Shown here: one piece after another, positions 35,436 to 46,230 of the stretch
How positions within the stretch are numbered: position 1 is the first letter of the stretch
Layout: every line of letters begins with the position of its first letter
DNA from: Acanthosoma haemorrhoidale
Lineage: Eukaryota > Arthropoda > Insecta > Hemiptera > Acanthosomatidae
Length of the DNA: 64,000 nt
Reading direction: 5' to 3'
Assembly (NCBI GenBank): GCA_930367205.1
Contig: OV884013.1
Span: 117,390,869 to 117,454,868, forward strand
Program-made: the position numbers and the translations under genes
The notes under the pieces: generated by a model
What the model saw: the letters and a program-made list of their open reading frames with translations, nothing else
Told to the model about the DNA's origin: nothing
Databases searched by the model: none

Positions 35436-35807
35436 GTAAGATGCATGTTTTTAAATTTTCAGCTCTTCGGAATTCCAGCTTCCACGTATTACATAAACAC
35501 AAACACAATTTGACAAATTCTTTATTCCTAAAAAAAAAAAAAAAAATGTGTTCGCTAACAGGAAGTTTTGCTTTTTAACAAAAAAATATATTCTTTACTT
35601 ATTTAGTTCATTATATAAAGAAACTACTCATCTTTCATTTGACAAATAGAACAACAACAACGTTTGCATTTATAAATTTTATTCTAAGATTAAGTAAGAT
35701 ACCGATTGGGAAATGACACTATACATCTTGAGTTACATTTTAGTTCAAATAAATGGTCATCAATTTTGAAAAAAAAAGAATGATATAGGTACTTATGGTA
35801 GATGTGA

Positions 35808-35951
35808 AATTTAATAGATTAGTTAAATATTTAGGTTTATTGCACAGAGTAAATTCAGAACTCCACAGCTATTGAACTTCAGAACTTAGGAAGAAAATTT
35901 GCACATTGCATGTTGGATTTTATGTTATCCTATGAAATTTTTTTTTCAGTG
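35808..35951 (+). repeat. Diverged direct repeat, right copy (partner 34672-34825)
   Basis: Second copy of the roughly 150-bp repeat described at 34672-34825, with clear substitutions and small indels. Ends in a poly-T/CAG that resembles a splice acceptor. Confidence 0.65.
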
Positions 35952-36325
35952 GAGCCTAACCCTTGACTAATAGTCTGGGGTAGGTGAATGTTCCCGGAGT
36001 ATTCCGAGGAAGTGCGAAATTCCTCATTACATAAAGAATACTTTTCGCTAACAATTTAATTTCCTTTGAGAAAACTGTTTCTAGACTGCCTACAGGAGCT
36101 GAGGGAGAAACCAACCTTACACCACCATTGAGCGGGCTTGCCTACTTCAGTTTCCTCCAGGCACGATTGGTTGCTACTTTTGGATTGCTTAGTAACTAAC
36201 GTACTTACATTGTTTCTTCATTTCACTGCGTGCTATAGTTTCTTGTTGCAGATGAAGCAAACAGAATGATATGTTCAAATGTGTAATGGTATATGAACAC
36301 TCTACTATAGTGTCTTCCAATAGGG

Positions 36326-36790
36326 ACTTTTGAACCATCGCCATGACCGTCCTACCGAGAGGACTATTCGTAGTCTGGTGGATAAATTTGAGTCCACTGG
36401 TTTAATAAACAATCAACCGTTGACGAAACGCAAGATCTGCCGAAAACATCGCCGCTGTGCAGAAGGGTTCGAGGCAGTCGATTTCGCGTCGCTCACAAGA
36501 ACTCGGTCTTTCGCAGACAACAACTTGGCGAATTTTGCATCGTGACTTGGGCCTGCACCCGTACAAAATGCAACTGACCCAGGAGCTGAAGGTAAACGAC
36601 CACAGACAACGACGTGTGGTCATCTCACGTGGAGGTGATGTGAACTGGCCACCGAGATCGTGCGATTTGACCCCGTTAGACTTTTTCTTGTGGGGTTTTG
36701 TTTGTTATTCCATACATAATGGCATTGATAGGCCTTTCAAACTAATAAAAAGTTTCAATGATATCACACACACACACTTTGTTTTATTTA
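36326..36790 (+). mobile_element. Tc1/mariner-type transposase relic (related lineage), core deleted
   Basis: Across three frames the plus strand encodes 'RHDRPTERTIRSLVDKFEST', then 'RQSISRRSQELGLSQTTTWR', 'RDLGLHPYKMQLTQELKVN' and 'DHRQRRVV', which is the HTH part of a family related to but distinct from the DD41D copies here. The sequence then jumps to 'VNWPPRSCDLTPLDFFLWGF', the third catalytic Asp motif. The region with the first and second Asp is deleted. No terminal repeats identified; inactive. Confidence 0.8.
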
Positions 36791-37431
36791 AATTTAAAGA
36801 TAGGAAGCGATTAATGTAAGACACTTTATGCATATTATGCAGGAATCTGGTGAACTTATTCACTAATTGTTAAAAAAACAGTTTTTTTTTCATTCCTTAA
36901 CTTGTTTACCGTGGAACACTACACTCTTATGATCTCAGAGCATTGACTTAAACTACATTTTTCTAGTAATAGATGTTCTTATTCCTGGTTCTATCATTCT
37001 TCCTAGAACAAATTTATTGCACGGTGAATAAACAACATATATATTGCTTGTTTTATTTAACGGTTCATTACAATTAATTTCATTAAGGTTGTTGATCAGT
37101 AGCTCTTCCTTAAATCATAAACTTAATAATTATTATAGTGATTATTGGCCATTGCTCACTATGAGGAGACGGAACACAGAAAAAATTGGAATACAATTAT
37201 TAAAGGTGTGAGCTCCACCGTTAGGACTTCCAGGTCCTGGACGATGTTGGGGGTTTTACGAAAATTTCTTTCACAACTCCTTCAGTGACTAATTACAAAG
37301 GTAAGTTTCATGACTAAATCGATAGGTCAATTAGTATTTCTTCTCCAAGTTTTTTAGGTACTATGAAGAAAATAAATAGAAACTTAATTGAAGAAATCCA
37401 ATATATAGCATTTTAGGATAACTAGTTAATT
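36791..37431. other. AT-rich stretch with one exon-like spot
   Basis: A strong acceptor (TTTCACAACTCCTTCAG) ends at 37285 and a perfect donor (AAG/GTAAGT) begins at 37301. They bracket a 15-nt segment. No other feature seen. Confidence 0.3.
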
Positions 37432-37535
37432 TTTTTTTGTTCTTTCATAGCCCTTTTAAATTTACAGATAATTATATATAATTATAGATCCTAAGGTGAA
37501 TCTATTTACAAATTATTTTCGTATTTCCTGTAGCA
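37432..37535 (-). mobile_element. J2 3'-UTR tail fragment
   Basis: About 100 bp matching the reverse complement of the last part of the J2 3' UTR at 18390-18470 (AGATCCTAAGGTGAATCTAT, TATTTCCTGTAGCATC). It starts with a poly(T) stretch that corresponds to the poly(A) tail. A severely 5'-truncated insertion. A 125-codon plus frame starting at 37496 overlaps it and is therefore unlikely to be a gene. Confidence 0.8.
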
Positions 37536-37994
37536 TCTTCAAAAAACCTTTGAGGGCTTTGAGGGCAGTGGTATTATACAGTCGGGAGATGGTAGTAGAC
37601 CTGTGGCCAATTCTCATAAATGTAAGCCACGATGATGATGCATACCTTGCTTTTATCAAAAATGACACTTATGTAATTAACAATCCAAGACTATTTAAGT
37701 TCAGCATTTCTTTAATTCATTTGGGTCTACGTTTAGTGAATAGCATCACTTATGTTTTTTTAATATTTAATTTTAATTTCCATTCGGTGGAAAAATTAAT
37801 TCACATTGATCGTTTGAGCTTTGTAGATATTGTGTCAGGTGAGCAAGGAAATGTCGCCGTTGCCACATCATAGGTGAAGATAAACATTAAGGGCTTGGTA
37901 GAACTTGAAAAACTTTTAGTACTGCTCAACAATAAGTTTTTAGTTTGATTTATTAACAGCAGAAACACAAAAGTGTGAGGTTCGCCTCTTTTCC

Positions 37995-38288
37995 TTATTC
38001 GTTCTCAGAATTATGGGGGGGTGCTATTATAATGAGATTTGCACTTGGGCTAATGAAGATTCTATCATGCACGGCGTGGATGCCAGTGTTCGGAACATCA
38101 GATCTTTCGGATACAACTGCGTGAGAGACTTCTCCATAGGCAGATCTCTCTTTGCAGACGCGGTCGACGACATATCCTCCTGAGTGGCTTATTGTGAACA
38201 CCGCACCCGTGGAACCACCACTTTGGGAACGGGCAAATAAAAGCTGCTCCTCAGGGAACCGTATGAGGACTCGTGATGGGAACTGGAC
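37995..38288 (-). CDS. Orphan open frame in a GC-rich island, unknown
   Basis: About 97 codons are open on the minus strand with balanced, protein-like composition: 'FPEEQLLFARSQSGGSTGAV', 'FTISHSGGYVVDRVCKERSA' and 'HAVVSERSDVPNTGIHAVHD'. There is a GTG but no early ATG. It ends with a stop at 37995. An overlapping plus-strand frame (38152-38427) is also open, as expected in a GC-rich block. No homology recognised; a decayed coding relic, a retro-insertion or chance are all possible. Confidence 0.2.
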   Translation of the reverse strand, partial: VQFPSRVLIRFPEEQLLFARSQSGGSTGAVFTISHSGGYVVDRVCKERSAYGEVSHAVVSERSDVPNTGIHAVHDRIFISPSANLIIIAPPHNSENE

Positions 38289-38930
38289 TTATCAGCGCGG
38301 ACAGCTTAGACAGACCGGCCACGTAATAAACAGCTACCGGGCATTCTCACGACTGGTCATGATCACAAGGACCGGCCCCGTAGCTCTCATAATTGGCCAA
38401 TCACCGGAGTTAGCACCTACGCGATAGGATACTCGAGATTAGAGGAGTAGGTGTCTGCGCAGGCTCGCTGCGACTGTAATGAGAACTTCGGGGTGGAGGG
38501 GGTAGAGGAAAAATCAAGTAAGCACAACAACTTATAATGCGGAAATACCAATCACAAACATTGACAACGGAGAAAGTTGAAGTTAATTTGTGATTTAGAA
38601 CATCCCAAGGAGCCTGACTTGTACTGCACTCAATTAAAGATATATAGCAGTTGATTAGCCACAAAAACAATCTAGTGTACACAAAACCCTTTATACAATA
38701 TTATCAAATCACTTATACACATTTATATTATTATTATTACTACACAGTTATATCACACCTTAGCAAACTAAAAACTAATGATAAGCTAGCAGTGGGCATT
38801 TTCAAATCACTAAAAATGTATAAATACAAAACCTCCATATCATTATTATACATGTTTTAAATGGTTCTTCTCATACTTTTCTCTGATATTTCATTATCTG
38901 AGCTCAGCAAGTCAGCTCGCTTCTTCATTG
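38289..38930. other. GC-rich island tail and AT-rich flank
   Basis: GC-rich to about 38500, AT-rich afterwards. No recognisable gene or repeat. Confidence 0.3.
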
Positions 38931-38932
38931 TA

Positions 38933-39838
38933 CAGTAGAATCCCGATAATTCGTATTATCAAGGGACTGACAGTTTCGTACGAATTATCGGGATTACAAA
39001 ATTAAAAAACGTATTAATGCAAACATGTATGCATTAAGAAGTATGTACAATGTTGCAAGGATAAAAACTATGCAATAAACACTCCTTAATTCTAAACTAA
39101 AGAATAAATGCAATAAAAAATATGTACATACTTATGTTCTAGATTAAATAAACACCAATCAAACATTTGTTCGAAAACAATCCGTAATTTTTTTTTACAC
39201 AATCCTTGCAGGCGGGTATTGTCAAATGCTTTGTGAAGAGTGTTCAAACCAACATCTGATTTTGCTAAAAAATGGCACACGTTGTTCACATATTGTTTAG
39301 CAACTTTAGCAGTAATTGTTGGTACATCATCTTCATCGCCCTCTCCATCTTCACCATCTACGTTCTCAGATGGATCTAAGATTTCTTCGTTGGTTAGTAT
39401 CCTCACTACTGCTAGGCCGTCGTCAAAATAACGTGTCACAACGATAACGAAAACGAGACTGAACTGTAGAAACGAAAGAAAAGCTTAGTACAATTTCTAA
39501 AACTGTCCCTCTCACCTCTCCTTATTTCCTTTCAGTAAAAAGAGTACGAATTACATATGGGATTTCAAAGAAAACATTTATCTCGCACTCATTCTGCTCT
39601 CTGGTCTCTAGCTGTCCTCTTTCTTGAAACAGTACGAATTAACGAGGTTTTTAAGCTGGAAATACGTATTATAAGGCGTTTTAAGTGACCTCAAGCCTAA
39701 AAATAATACGAATTGCCAAGGGGACTGAAATGCATTGTTTTTATACCATTTACCGGGATTTTCTCTTGGGACCGGCAAATTTGAACGAATTAGCCGGAAA
39801 TAAGAATAATCGGGATACGAAATATTGGGATTCCACTG
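38933..39838 (-). mobile_element. Complete non-autonomous Tigger/pogo element
   Basis: Terminal repeats CAGTAGAATCCCGATAATTC (38933) and the reverse complement of CAGTGGAATCCCAATATTTC (ending 39838) bound a 906-bp element, with TA at 38931-38932 and 39839-39840. Further subterminal CGGAAATA/CGAATTA words are repeated inside. The only coding remnant is the transposase C-terminus on the minus strand (39092-39439): an acidic 'GEDGEGDEDDVPTITAKVAK' and 'NTRLQGLCKKKLRIVFEQMF'. The DNA-binding and DDE domains are absent, so it would depend on a transposase in trans. Confidence 0.92.
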
Positions 39839-39840
39839 TA

Positions 39841-41097
39841 TTTGAATGTTTCACTGTATGACTAAACAATTTTCAATTTTGAGTTTTTATTAATTAATTA
39901 ATGCTTTCTTCAACGGAAACTTCCTAGATTCTAGAAGACTACTTCAAAATATTTTATCTACACTCAAAAGTTTGCTTACTTATTTGTATTATCATTCGTT
40001 CTAATTTTATTTACTAGCATTATATTAAATAGTTACTTATTCCGATTATTTAAGTTCATTTTTTATATTAAATGTATTTTCCTTTTATCAAAACAGCGAG
40101 TTACTTTTATTAAATATTATAATTCGGGTCCACTCGTTCAGAGAACGTTCAGTTTAGTGGACTGTTCATTCCTCAAAGTATAATGTTATTTTTATTTCAA
40201 AGATACGTTTTTTTCAATTTGTTAAAAGTAGAAAAAGTTCTTTCATTCTTCTTTAATAAATACAAAAAATAAAATAAAAAACATGACTATTGTAAAATTA
40301 TTAAAATGATGGCTTTAATGGTAAAGGAACTAAAATTGTAAATATATATATTAAAACTACCTACTCAAAAGGGCGCCAAAGAATGTTGGTTTCCTGAGAA
40401 TACACAATGAAATTGGGAGCAAAATCCATCTTATTGTATATTAATTTATACACCCCTCCTCCATGCAGTATTCAAAATGTACTAAAGAAAAGATAAACAA
40501 GAAAATAGAGTAATAAGAGGAATTCTTGCCTTGGCTAATCCTTCGAACCATTTCTTCTAAGTCACTAAAATATTTTTGCTCTAAATTGTTCCCAAAGCAG
40601 TGTTGTTTTCAAAAAGGGTTCCAATTGTGATTTTGTATAGCGTCGGGAGGGAGGTACACAGGTATAGTTTTTGAGGGGTAAAAAAATATTTCAACACTTT
40701 CGTGTTCTCTCTACTAATTTTACATTTTTTCTTCCACCCTGCATGGTTGAAACATTTTTTTACAATGTGCCTTTCCCTATTTTGGTCAAAAGTTAAAAAA
40801 AAACTTTTGACAAATAAACATGAAACCCCGTGGAGTAAAGAATGTGAATAAAGAACCTCTAAATGCGAAAACCACTTCGGTCACCTAGAATGGGCTGATT
40901 GACTTCTGAATAAAAGTGCATCTGAATAAACGATTATCAATTGATAAGGCGATTGAGTAATAGAGAAAATTAAATTGGACAGCATGAGGGTGACTATAGT
41001 GCGAGAGGAGGCAAATCTGGAGCCACTCGAGTATCTAATGAATACTAGAGCATTAGGTATATAATATCCCTATAATGGTATATAATAATCATGTATA
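39841..41097. other. AT-rich stretch, nothing recognised
   Basis: No long frame or shared repeat noted. Confidence 0.4.
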
Positions 41098-41099
41098 TA

Positions 41100-41715
41100 A
41101 AGGGTGTCCCAGAGTTAACGCAAGATTTGAATTTGCCACCATTTGTCAAGTGCTGGCAACCCTACAAAAAACCATTTGACAGCTGACTGTTTAGGGTTAG
41201 TAAAAATGGAGCGTTACACGATAGAACATGTGTCTTTATTGTTGAACATTATCTCAAAAATAATGAAAGTTCTGCGACCGCAGTTCGAAATTTTCATACA
41301 AAATATGGTCGGATTAGTATTTCGACTTCATCAACTGTGAAGAGATTAATTGAAAAAATTAGAGAGACTGGATCAGTTGGAGACACTAAACACACTGGTC
41401 GTCCAAAAACAAGCCGTTCAAATGTCAATTTCGAAACAGGGAGAGTGTTTTTGAAAACCCAGGAACATCAATTCGGCGTCGTAAACACACTTCTTTGTGC
41501 CAAATTGGATGATATTGATGTGGCCGATATGTGGTTTCAACAAGATGGTGCTACATGTCATACAGCCCATGAAACAATTCAAATACTCCATGAGACATTT
41601 CCAGGTCGTGTACTCTCTCGTTTCGGTGATCAGAATTCGCCCCCTAGATCGTGTGATTTAACACCTTTAGATTTCATTTTATTTGAAGTCAAAGGTGTAT
41701 GTCAACCAGTCCATG
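41100..41715 (+). mobile_element. DD41D-type Tc1/mariner derivative, copy 3 (right end missing)
   Basis: The only plus-strand copy. The left terminal repeat AAGGGTGTCCCAGAGTTAAC begins at 41100 after TA, and the first codons (MERYTIE) lie near 41207. The shared deletion junction falls near 41480. The third-domain frame 41337-41852 carries the second catalytic motif 'WFQQDGATCHTAHETIQIL' and 'RSCDLTPLD'. The spacing from the Asp of QQD to the last Asp of DLTPLD is 41 residues. Similarity ends near 41715, before the right terminal repeat. Confidence 0.88.
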
Positions 41716-42689
41716 TGGATATCTGCACATATCCGGGAACAGAAGCACTAGGCAGAGGACGATGGTATGACCAGGAAATTTGTGCAGACGTGATAAGGGA
41801 TTTGACGAAAAAAGCAAGGCCTTTTCTTACCTTAAATATTATCGCACGATAAAAATTATTTCAAGAAACATAATGTTTAAAAATTCTTAAAATACGATAT
41901 TATATTTTACATATTGCCTACAAAGGAGCCGAGAACGGTTGCCAATGAGCATTGCCGAGCGGAGCGCAATGAATGAAAGACATTAACTCAAGTTTTTCTT
42001 CACCATTAAACACTTAATGCGTGAATATAATTGGAAAGAAATTGGCCCACTTAATGGCGTATAACATTGAAAACTGGCGTTGTCTACGACTTTTAATTCC
42101 CACCATCAGACCGTTAGATGGATTCGGTTATGGTGTACTCGTAAAATGCTAATATGATGCGATATTACATCTGCCTATTGTGGTTGTTAAAATTTTCTTA
42201 AATTTTATTTTTCATTTTATTTATGAATCTCATCCAGCAACATAGGCAAATTAAATGCGAGTTTTAGGAATAATATATAACATCCAAGGATCAGTGGTCT
42301 TTAAGATTTTTTAATTTTATCCAAGATTTTTTTTTGATTGTTTATATTTTTCTGAATTGAATTCTGTAACATCCATTATACACTTAAAAATAAAATTATT
42401 TATTAATAAATATTACTCGATTTTAAACTATCAGCTAGAGACCGAATCAACTAATTAATAAATACATGTCCATCTGCACCAATATATAACTATATTTCAA
42501 GCAAAACATGGCACAAAATAATGTCAATCAAATTAGTTAAATACAAAAAAAATGAAGTTTTGTTGAAATTTGGTTTGAGTCTGAATAATTTAAGGTATTT
42601 AAGAGAAACTGGCCACTGAAGGAAACATACAGCCAATGCCTTTATGTGCTCTTATGTATTTATTATTATTTTTTTCATAATTTTTTAAA
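41716..42689. other. AT-rich stretch, nothing recognised
   Basis: No long frames. The AT-rich repeat described next starts at the right edge. Confidence 0.4.
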
Positions 42690-42905
42690 TAACGTGAGTA
42701 TATATCTTTACTAATCATCTCATTCTAAATGTTTTAGTAAATTTTTATGTTTCATATGATTGCATATTCGACATACTTTTCTCTGTCTTTTCCACATACT
42801 TGGGATTAAAATTCATGATTTAATTAATTTGTGCTCAAAAGGCGTAAACAATACTTTTTAAAGTTAAAATTTTTAAATTAAAAGTTATTTTTGAATTTTA
42901 ATAAA
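42690..42905 (+). repeat. Direct repeat flanking a retroelement, left copy
   Basis: Shares long blocks (CTAATCATCTCATTC, TTTTAGTAAATTTTTAT, CTTGGGATTAAAAT, CAAAAGGCGTAAACAATA) in the same order with 43661-43885. By eye the two copies are roughly 85% identical, with one 7-10 bp indel. Confidence 0.85.
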
Positions 42906-42910
42906 TTAAC

Positions 42911-43647
42911 CTGGGCGAGACTATGTGTAACAACGGTTCGGAAAAATAAAGTATGAAAGAAAGAATCACCAAACTAGAGAGACTAAGTGTTGCAACCAGT
43001 AACGTATATAACAAGAAAAACCTGTCCACTAGAGCGAAAATAAGACACTACAACACAGTCGTTAAACCGGTAATATTATATGGGACGGAAACCTCATGCC
43101 TCCCCAGTCTAGAGAAACTACTGAGAATAGAACGAAGAATCCTAAGAAGGATCTACGGCCCCAAAAAGACACAAGAAGGATACAGGCTAAGATCCAACCA
43201 GGAAATCTACAAAGACACAAAAGACCTAGAAACGGACATAAGGATAAGGAGACTGAAATTCCACGGATATATGGTAAGAATGGCCACGGAAAGACTAAAC
43301 AAGGAAATATTCCAGAAAATCCGAGGATACAAAAGCTCAAGGGGATACACCAAGCAGATGAAGGAAGAAACTGAAAGACTAGGAATAACGGATTAGGATT
43401 GTCAGGACGGAGAAAGATATAGGAAAAGACTGAAAGAAATCAAGGTACTTGTGGGAAAGAAAAAATCGAAAAAGGGAGTCGCGTGGACCGAAGAAAGAAA
43501 ACAAAAGCACGTAGAGATAATGAGGGAAAAAGGGAAGGAAAGGAAAAACAAAAACAAGAAAAGAACCGAAAATTCCGAAACAAGAAGAATGACATTCGCG
43601 TGGTCTTTAAGGCCTTTCCGTGACTAAAATAAAAAAAAAAAAAAAAT
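42911..43647 (+). mobile_element. Non-LTR retrotransposon 3' end with poly(A) tail
   Basis: The frame 42953-43396 (extended upstream through one stop to about 42911) encodes a reverse-transcriptase C-terminal region: 'ITKLERLSVATSNVYNKKNL', 'RAKIRHYNTVVKPVILYGTE' and 'LRIERRILRRIYGPKKT', then 'RRLKFHGYMVRM', a known C-terminal block of several non-LTR clades. After a stop, a Lys-rich tail continues to a stop near 43623, followed by A15-17 and an (AAT)n tract. The clade (RTE-like or other) is uncertain. 5'-truncated and broken by stops. Confidence 0.82.
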
Positions 43648-43660
43648 AATAATAATAATA

Positions 43661-43885
43661 TAAGTATATATTTTTACTAATCATCTCATTCCAAATATTT
43701 TAGTAAATTTTTATATTTCATATTATTGCATATTTGGCATACTTTTCTTTGTCTTTTGCGCATTCTTGGGATTAAAATGCATATTTTCAATAATTTAATT
43801 AATTTTTGTTCAAAAGGCGTAAACAATAGTTTTTAAAGTTAAAATTTTTAAATAAAAAATTATTTTAAAATTTTCATAAAGTAAA
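43661..43885 (+). repeat. Direct repeat flanking a retroelement, right copy
   Basis: Partner of 42690-42905, immediately after the poly(A)/(AAT)n tail of the retroelement. Confidence 0.85.
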
Positions 43886-44261
43886 ACTAATAATAGTTAA
43901 AGGATGTGGGTTTGATGTAGGTAATTCAGAACTGTTTAAATCAGAAGGGGGGGGGTCCACAATCTTCTGTCTAAACGAATTAGTCCAGTTGTTTATCACG
44001 GGTGATAAACTGATTTTTTTTCAGCTGGAACAACATATCTACATAACTAATCAATAACCTAACAAATGATTCAGGTCAACAGAAGTAAATTTTGAAAAGC
44101 ATATTCGTCAATTAAAATAGCTGTGTTGAAAATGATCAAGTAGGTGGAAGTGATAAACTATTTAAATAATGTAAACGTTGTAGTTAATTCATTCATTATT
44201 TAAATAATGACAATAAATACTGTAGTTATTTTTAGCATATTTTTTAATGAAAAATTTACGT
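43886..44261. other. AT-rich stretch, nothing recognised
   Basis: Contains a G8 run near 43951 and a small palindrome around the TTATCACGGGTGATAA near 43995. Nothing else. Confidence 0.4.
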
Positions 44262-44528
44262 TAAAGTTACGTTACTGCATACTGGGTGGAATGTCTAGGC
44301 ACAAGTGGGGTCTGGGACTAAAGCTGAGACATATATGTATAAGAAAAGGATAAGATTCTGGGAAGTAGGGAGGTCTTGGAGGAATGGGGTTGCTTACATA
44401 AAAATGACAGGAACCATCAGTGACTTCCATGAAGTCACGAAGCAGGTATGCAGTTCTGCTCAGGCCCCTTCTACTTTTAGCATTATATATAATATTAGCA
44501 TTATAATATCCTTAGCATTATAAATCTT
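44262..44528 (-). mobile_element. 'R3' repeat copy 1 (unidentified 3'-UTR-like retroelement)
   Basis: Shares GTTACTGCATACTGGGTGGA, CTAAAGCTGAGACATATATG, the GGAAGTAGGGAGGTCTTGG block and CTTCCATGAAGTCACGA with copies at 45.9 and 48.8 kb. This copy lacks the poly(A)-signal side seen in the other two. No coding potential; strand assigned from the AATAAA position in the other copies. Confidence 0.7.
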
Positions 44529-44814
44529 CTAGTTGATGTGCCCTAAAATTAAGCAAAAAGTGAGACCTATGCTCTAAATTTCACTGTTTAAAAATGCAGT
44601 ACTGATTGATAATTCCGATCTGAAACACAGCATTTCGATTTACGTAAAGGCAACCATGGTGCTGCCACAGACAACTCAAATTTGATTAAGTTAAGTATAC
44701 TCGTCCCCCCTTATTGTCTATGAACTATTGACTGCATTCATCATTTCCATATTGTAATTTCGGATTGGCAAGTACTTGAAAACATCCTCATGTCCCTAAA
44801 CCTCCTTTGAGGTT

Positions 44815-45080
44815 GTACGACAGGAAGTAAGTGCGATATGGCAGAGCGCACAGGCGCAGGTGGGAAGGTCCGGTCCTAGGAGGGCCTAGAACTAACGGGT
44901 CCGCGGTGCCTGGGAACTGCGGGGTCAGGGGTCACCCATCCTCCGGCTCTAATATTCATTTTAGAATATTTATAATGATTGGCCTCAGTCCTGTGACGTG
45001 TGTGGCCGCTAATACTTCGGACCACTATATCACCTGCGCACAGCTCATTCCACCTGCGCACCACACCTCATTTGGTACTG
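44815..45080. promoter_or_regulatory. GC-rich island with duplicated CACCTGCGCAC
   Basis: The 11-mer CACCTGCGCAC occurs at 45031-45041 and 45051-45061, joining an E-box (CACCTG) with a half NRF-1-like core at 20-bp spacing. A 121-codon plus frame (44831-45196) crosses the island without recognisable domains. Candidate regulatory element. Confidence 0.3.
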
Positions 45081-45212
45081 CTCACTTCAAACAAACTCAA
45101 AAATCCGCCAAAAATACCCCGGAAAAAATAGTTACAATGGACATATTATGTATTGCTTATTCTCGCATAAAGCAACAGCAAAACAAAATCTTATAGAGAA
45201 ACATAATAGTTT

Positions 45213-45630
45213 AGTTCTTGCACCCGTTGCTTGGTGTGCCGTCAATCAAGCTTTTTGACTCGTTGCAGCATCTAACAAACCCAGTGTTTAACACTATGAC
45301 CCCACCACCCCTCCCGCATCGATGGGAACAGACTGTCGGGGAAAAATTAGGTTAAGAATTAGTATGTAAGTTAGTTTTAAGGTTGACCAAAAAGGCGAGT
45401 CCCATCACCTTTATTAGTCAGTTTAGTCCAGTCACGTATAATGTGTATCATTATACTTGTTTATTCATTATATAATTTTTATAAAATAACAAAACCTGTA
45501 TGTAATGTAGTAACGTTAAAGGAAATACAAAAATAATTTGTAAATAGATTCGCCTGAGGATCTATAATTGTATATAATTATCTGTTAATTTAAAGGGGGT
45601 ATTAAAAGGGAGGGGGGAAAGAAAAAAGTA
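45213..45630 (+). mobile_element. J2 non-LTR retrotransposon 3' UTR
   Basis: Begins with the 'LHPLLGVPS' coding stretch (TTGCACCCGTTGCTTGG), then the end of the reverse transcriptase ('TNPVFNTMTPPPLPHRW' by translation). The shared 3' UTR follows, ending in a purine-rich/poly(A)-like stretch near 45630. Severely 5'-truncated. Confidence 0.82.
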
Positions 45631-45879
45631 AAATAATTTTTGGTGTAAGGCAAAAATTGTGCTTCGCCTAGCCAGGATTTGAACCCAACACTTAAATTAA
45701 ATAAAGGGGTTTCGAAAAAAATAGGCTCTTTATAATTCTGTAGGTCAAATCGATTTCATTAATATTTTTTATTAAATATCCACAGCTTCTCATCCTTATC
45801 TATGGCACAGGGTCTACACAATAAAACAATGATCACAGAAAATTTACTATTTACTTCAGACTAATCAACAGTTAAATAA

Positions 45880-46230
45880 TCTTTGTAGAGGAGAGTTTTT
45901 TAAATGAAAAGGAAGAAAAGCTTTATTATGAAGTACAAGCAAAACACTGGTATATACATACAAATATTAAGAGTTACGTTACTACATACTGGGTGGGATG
46001 TCTAGGTACGAGTGGGGACTGCGGCTAAAGCTGAGACATATATGTATAAGAAAAGGATAAGATTCTGGGAAGTAGGGAGGTCTTGGGAGGATGCGGTTGC
46101 TTACTTAAAAATAACAGGAACCATCAGTGACTTCCATGAAGTCACGAGGCAGGTATACAGTTCTGATCAAGCCCCTTATACTTGTTCTTAGCAAGATTAT
46201 AAATATTATATATAAAGCAAGCATTATAAA
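45880..46230 (-). mobile_element. 'R3' repeat copy 2
   Basis: Most complete copy: TTTGTAGAGGAGAG at the start, CTTTATTATGAAGTA (AATAAA on the minus strand, complement of 45922-45927), then the same body as copy 1. The arrangement fits the 3' UTR of a retroelement read on the minus strand. No protein similarity seen, so the family is undetermined. Confidence 0.72.

Noticed and set aside
37496..37873. 125-codon plus-strand frame as a gene
   Set aside because: Its start lies inside a reverse-oriented J2 3'-UTR fragment, and the rest is AT-rich chance-like sequence.
43062..43340. Minus-strand frame within the non-LTR element
   Set aside because: Shadow of the reverse-transcriptase frame on the opposite strand.
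44831..45196. 121-codon plus-strand frame as a gene
   Set aside because: It crosses from a GC-rich island into AT-rich DNA, with abrupt composition change and no domain.
45661..45693. tRNA or SINE B-box (GGTTCAAATCC on the minus strand)
   Set aside because: No matching A box, acceptor stem or cloverleaf could be found around it; a single B-box match is weak.
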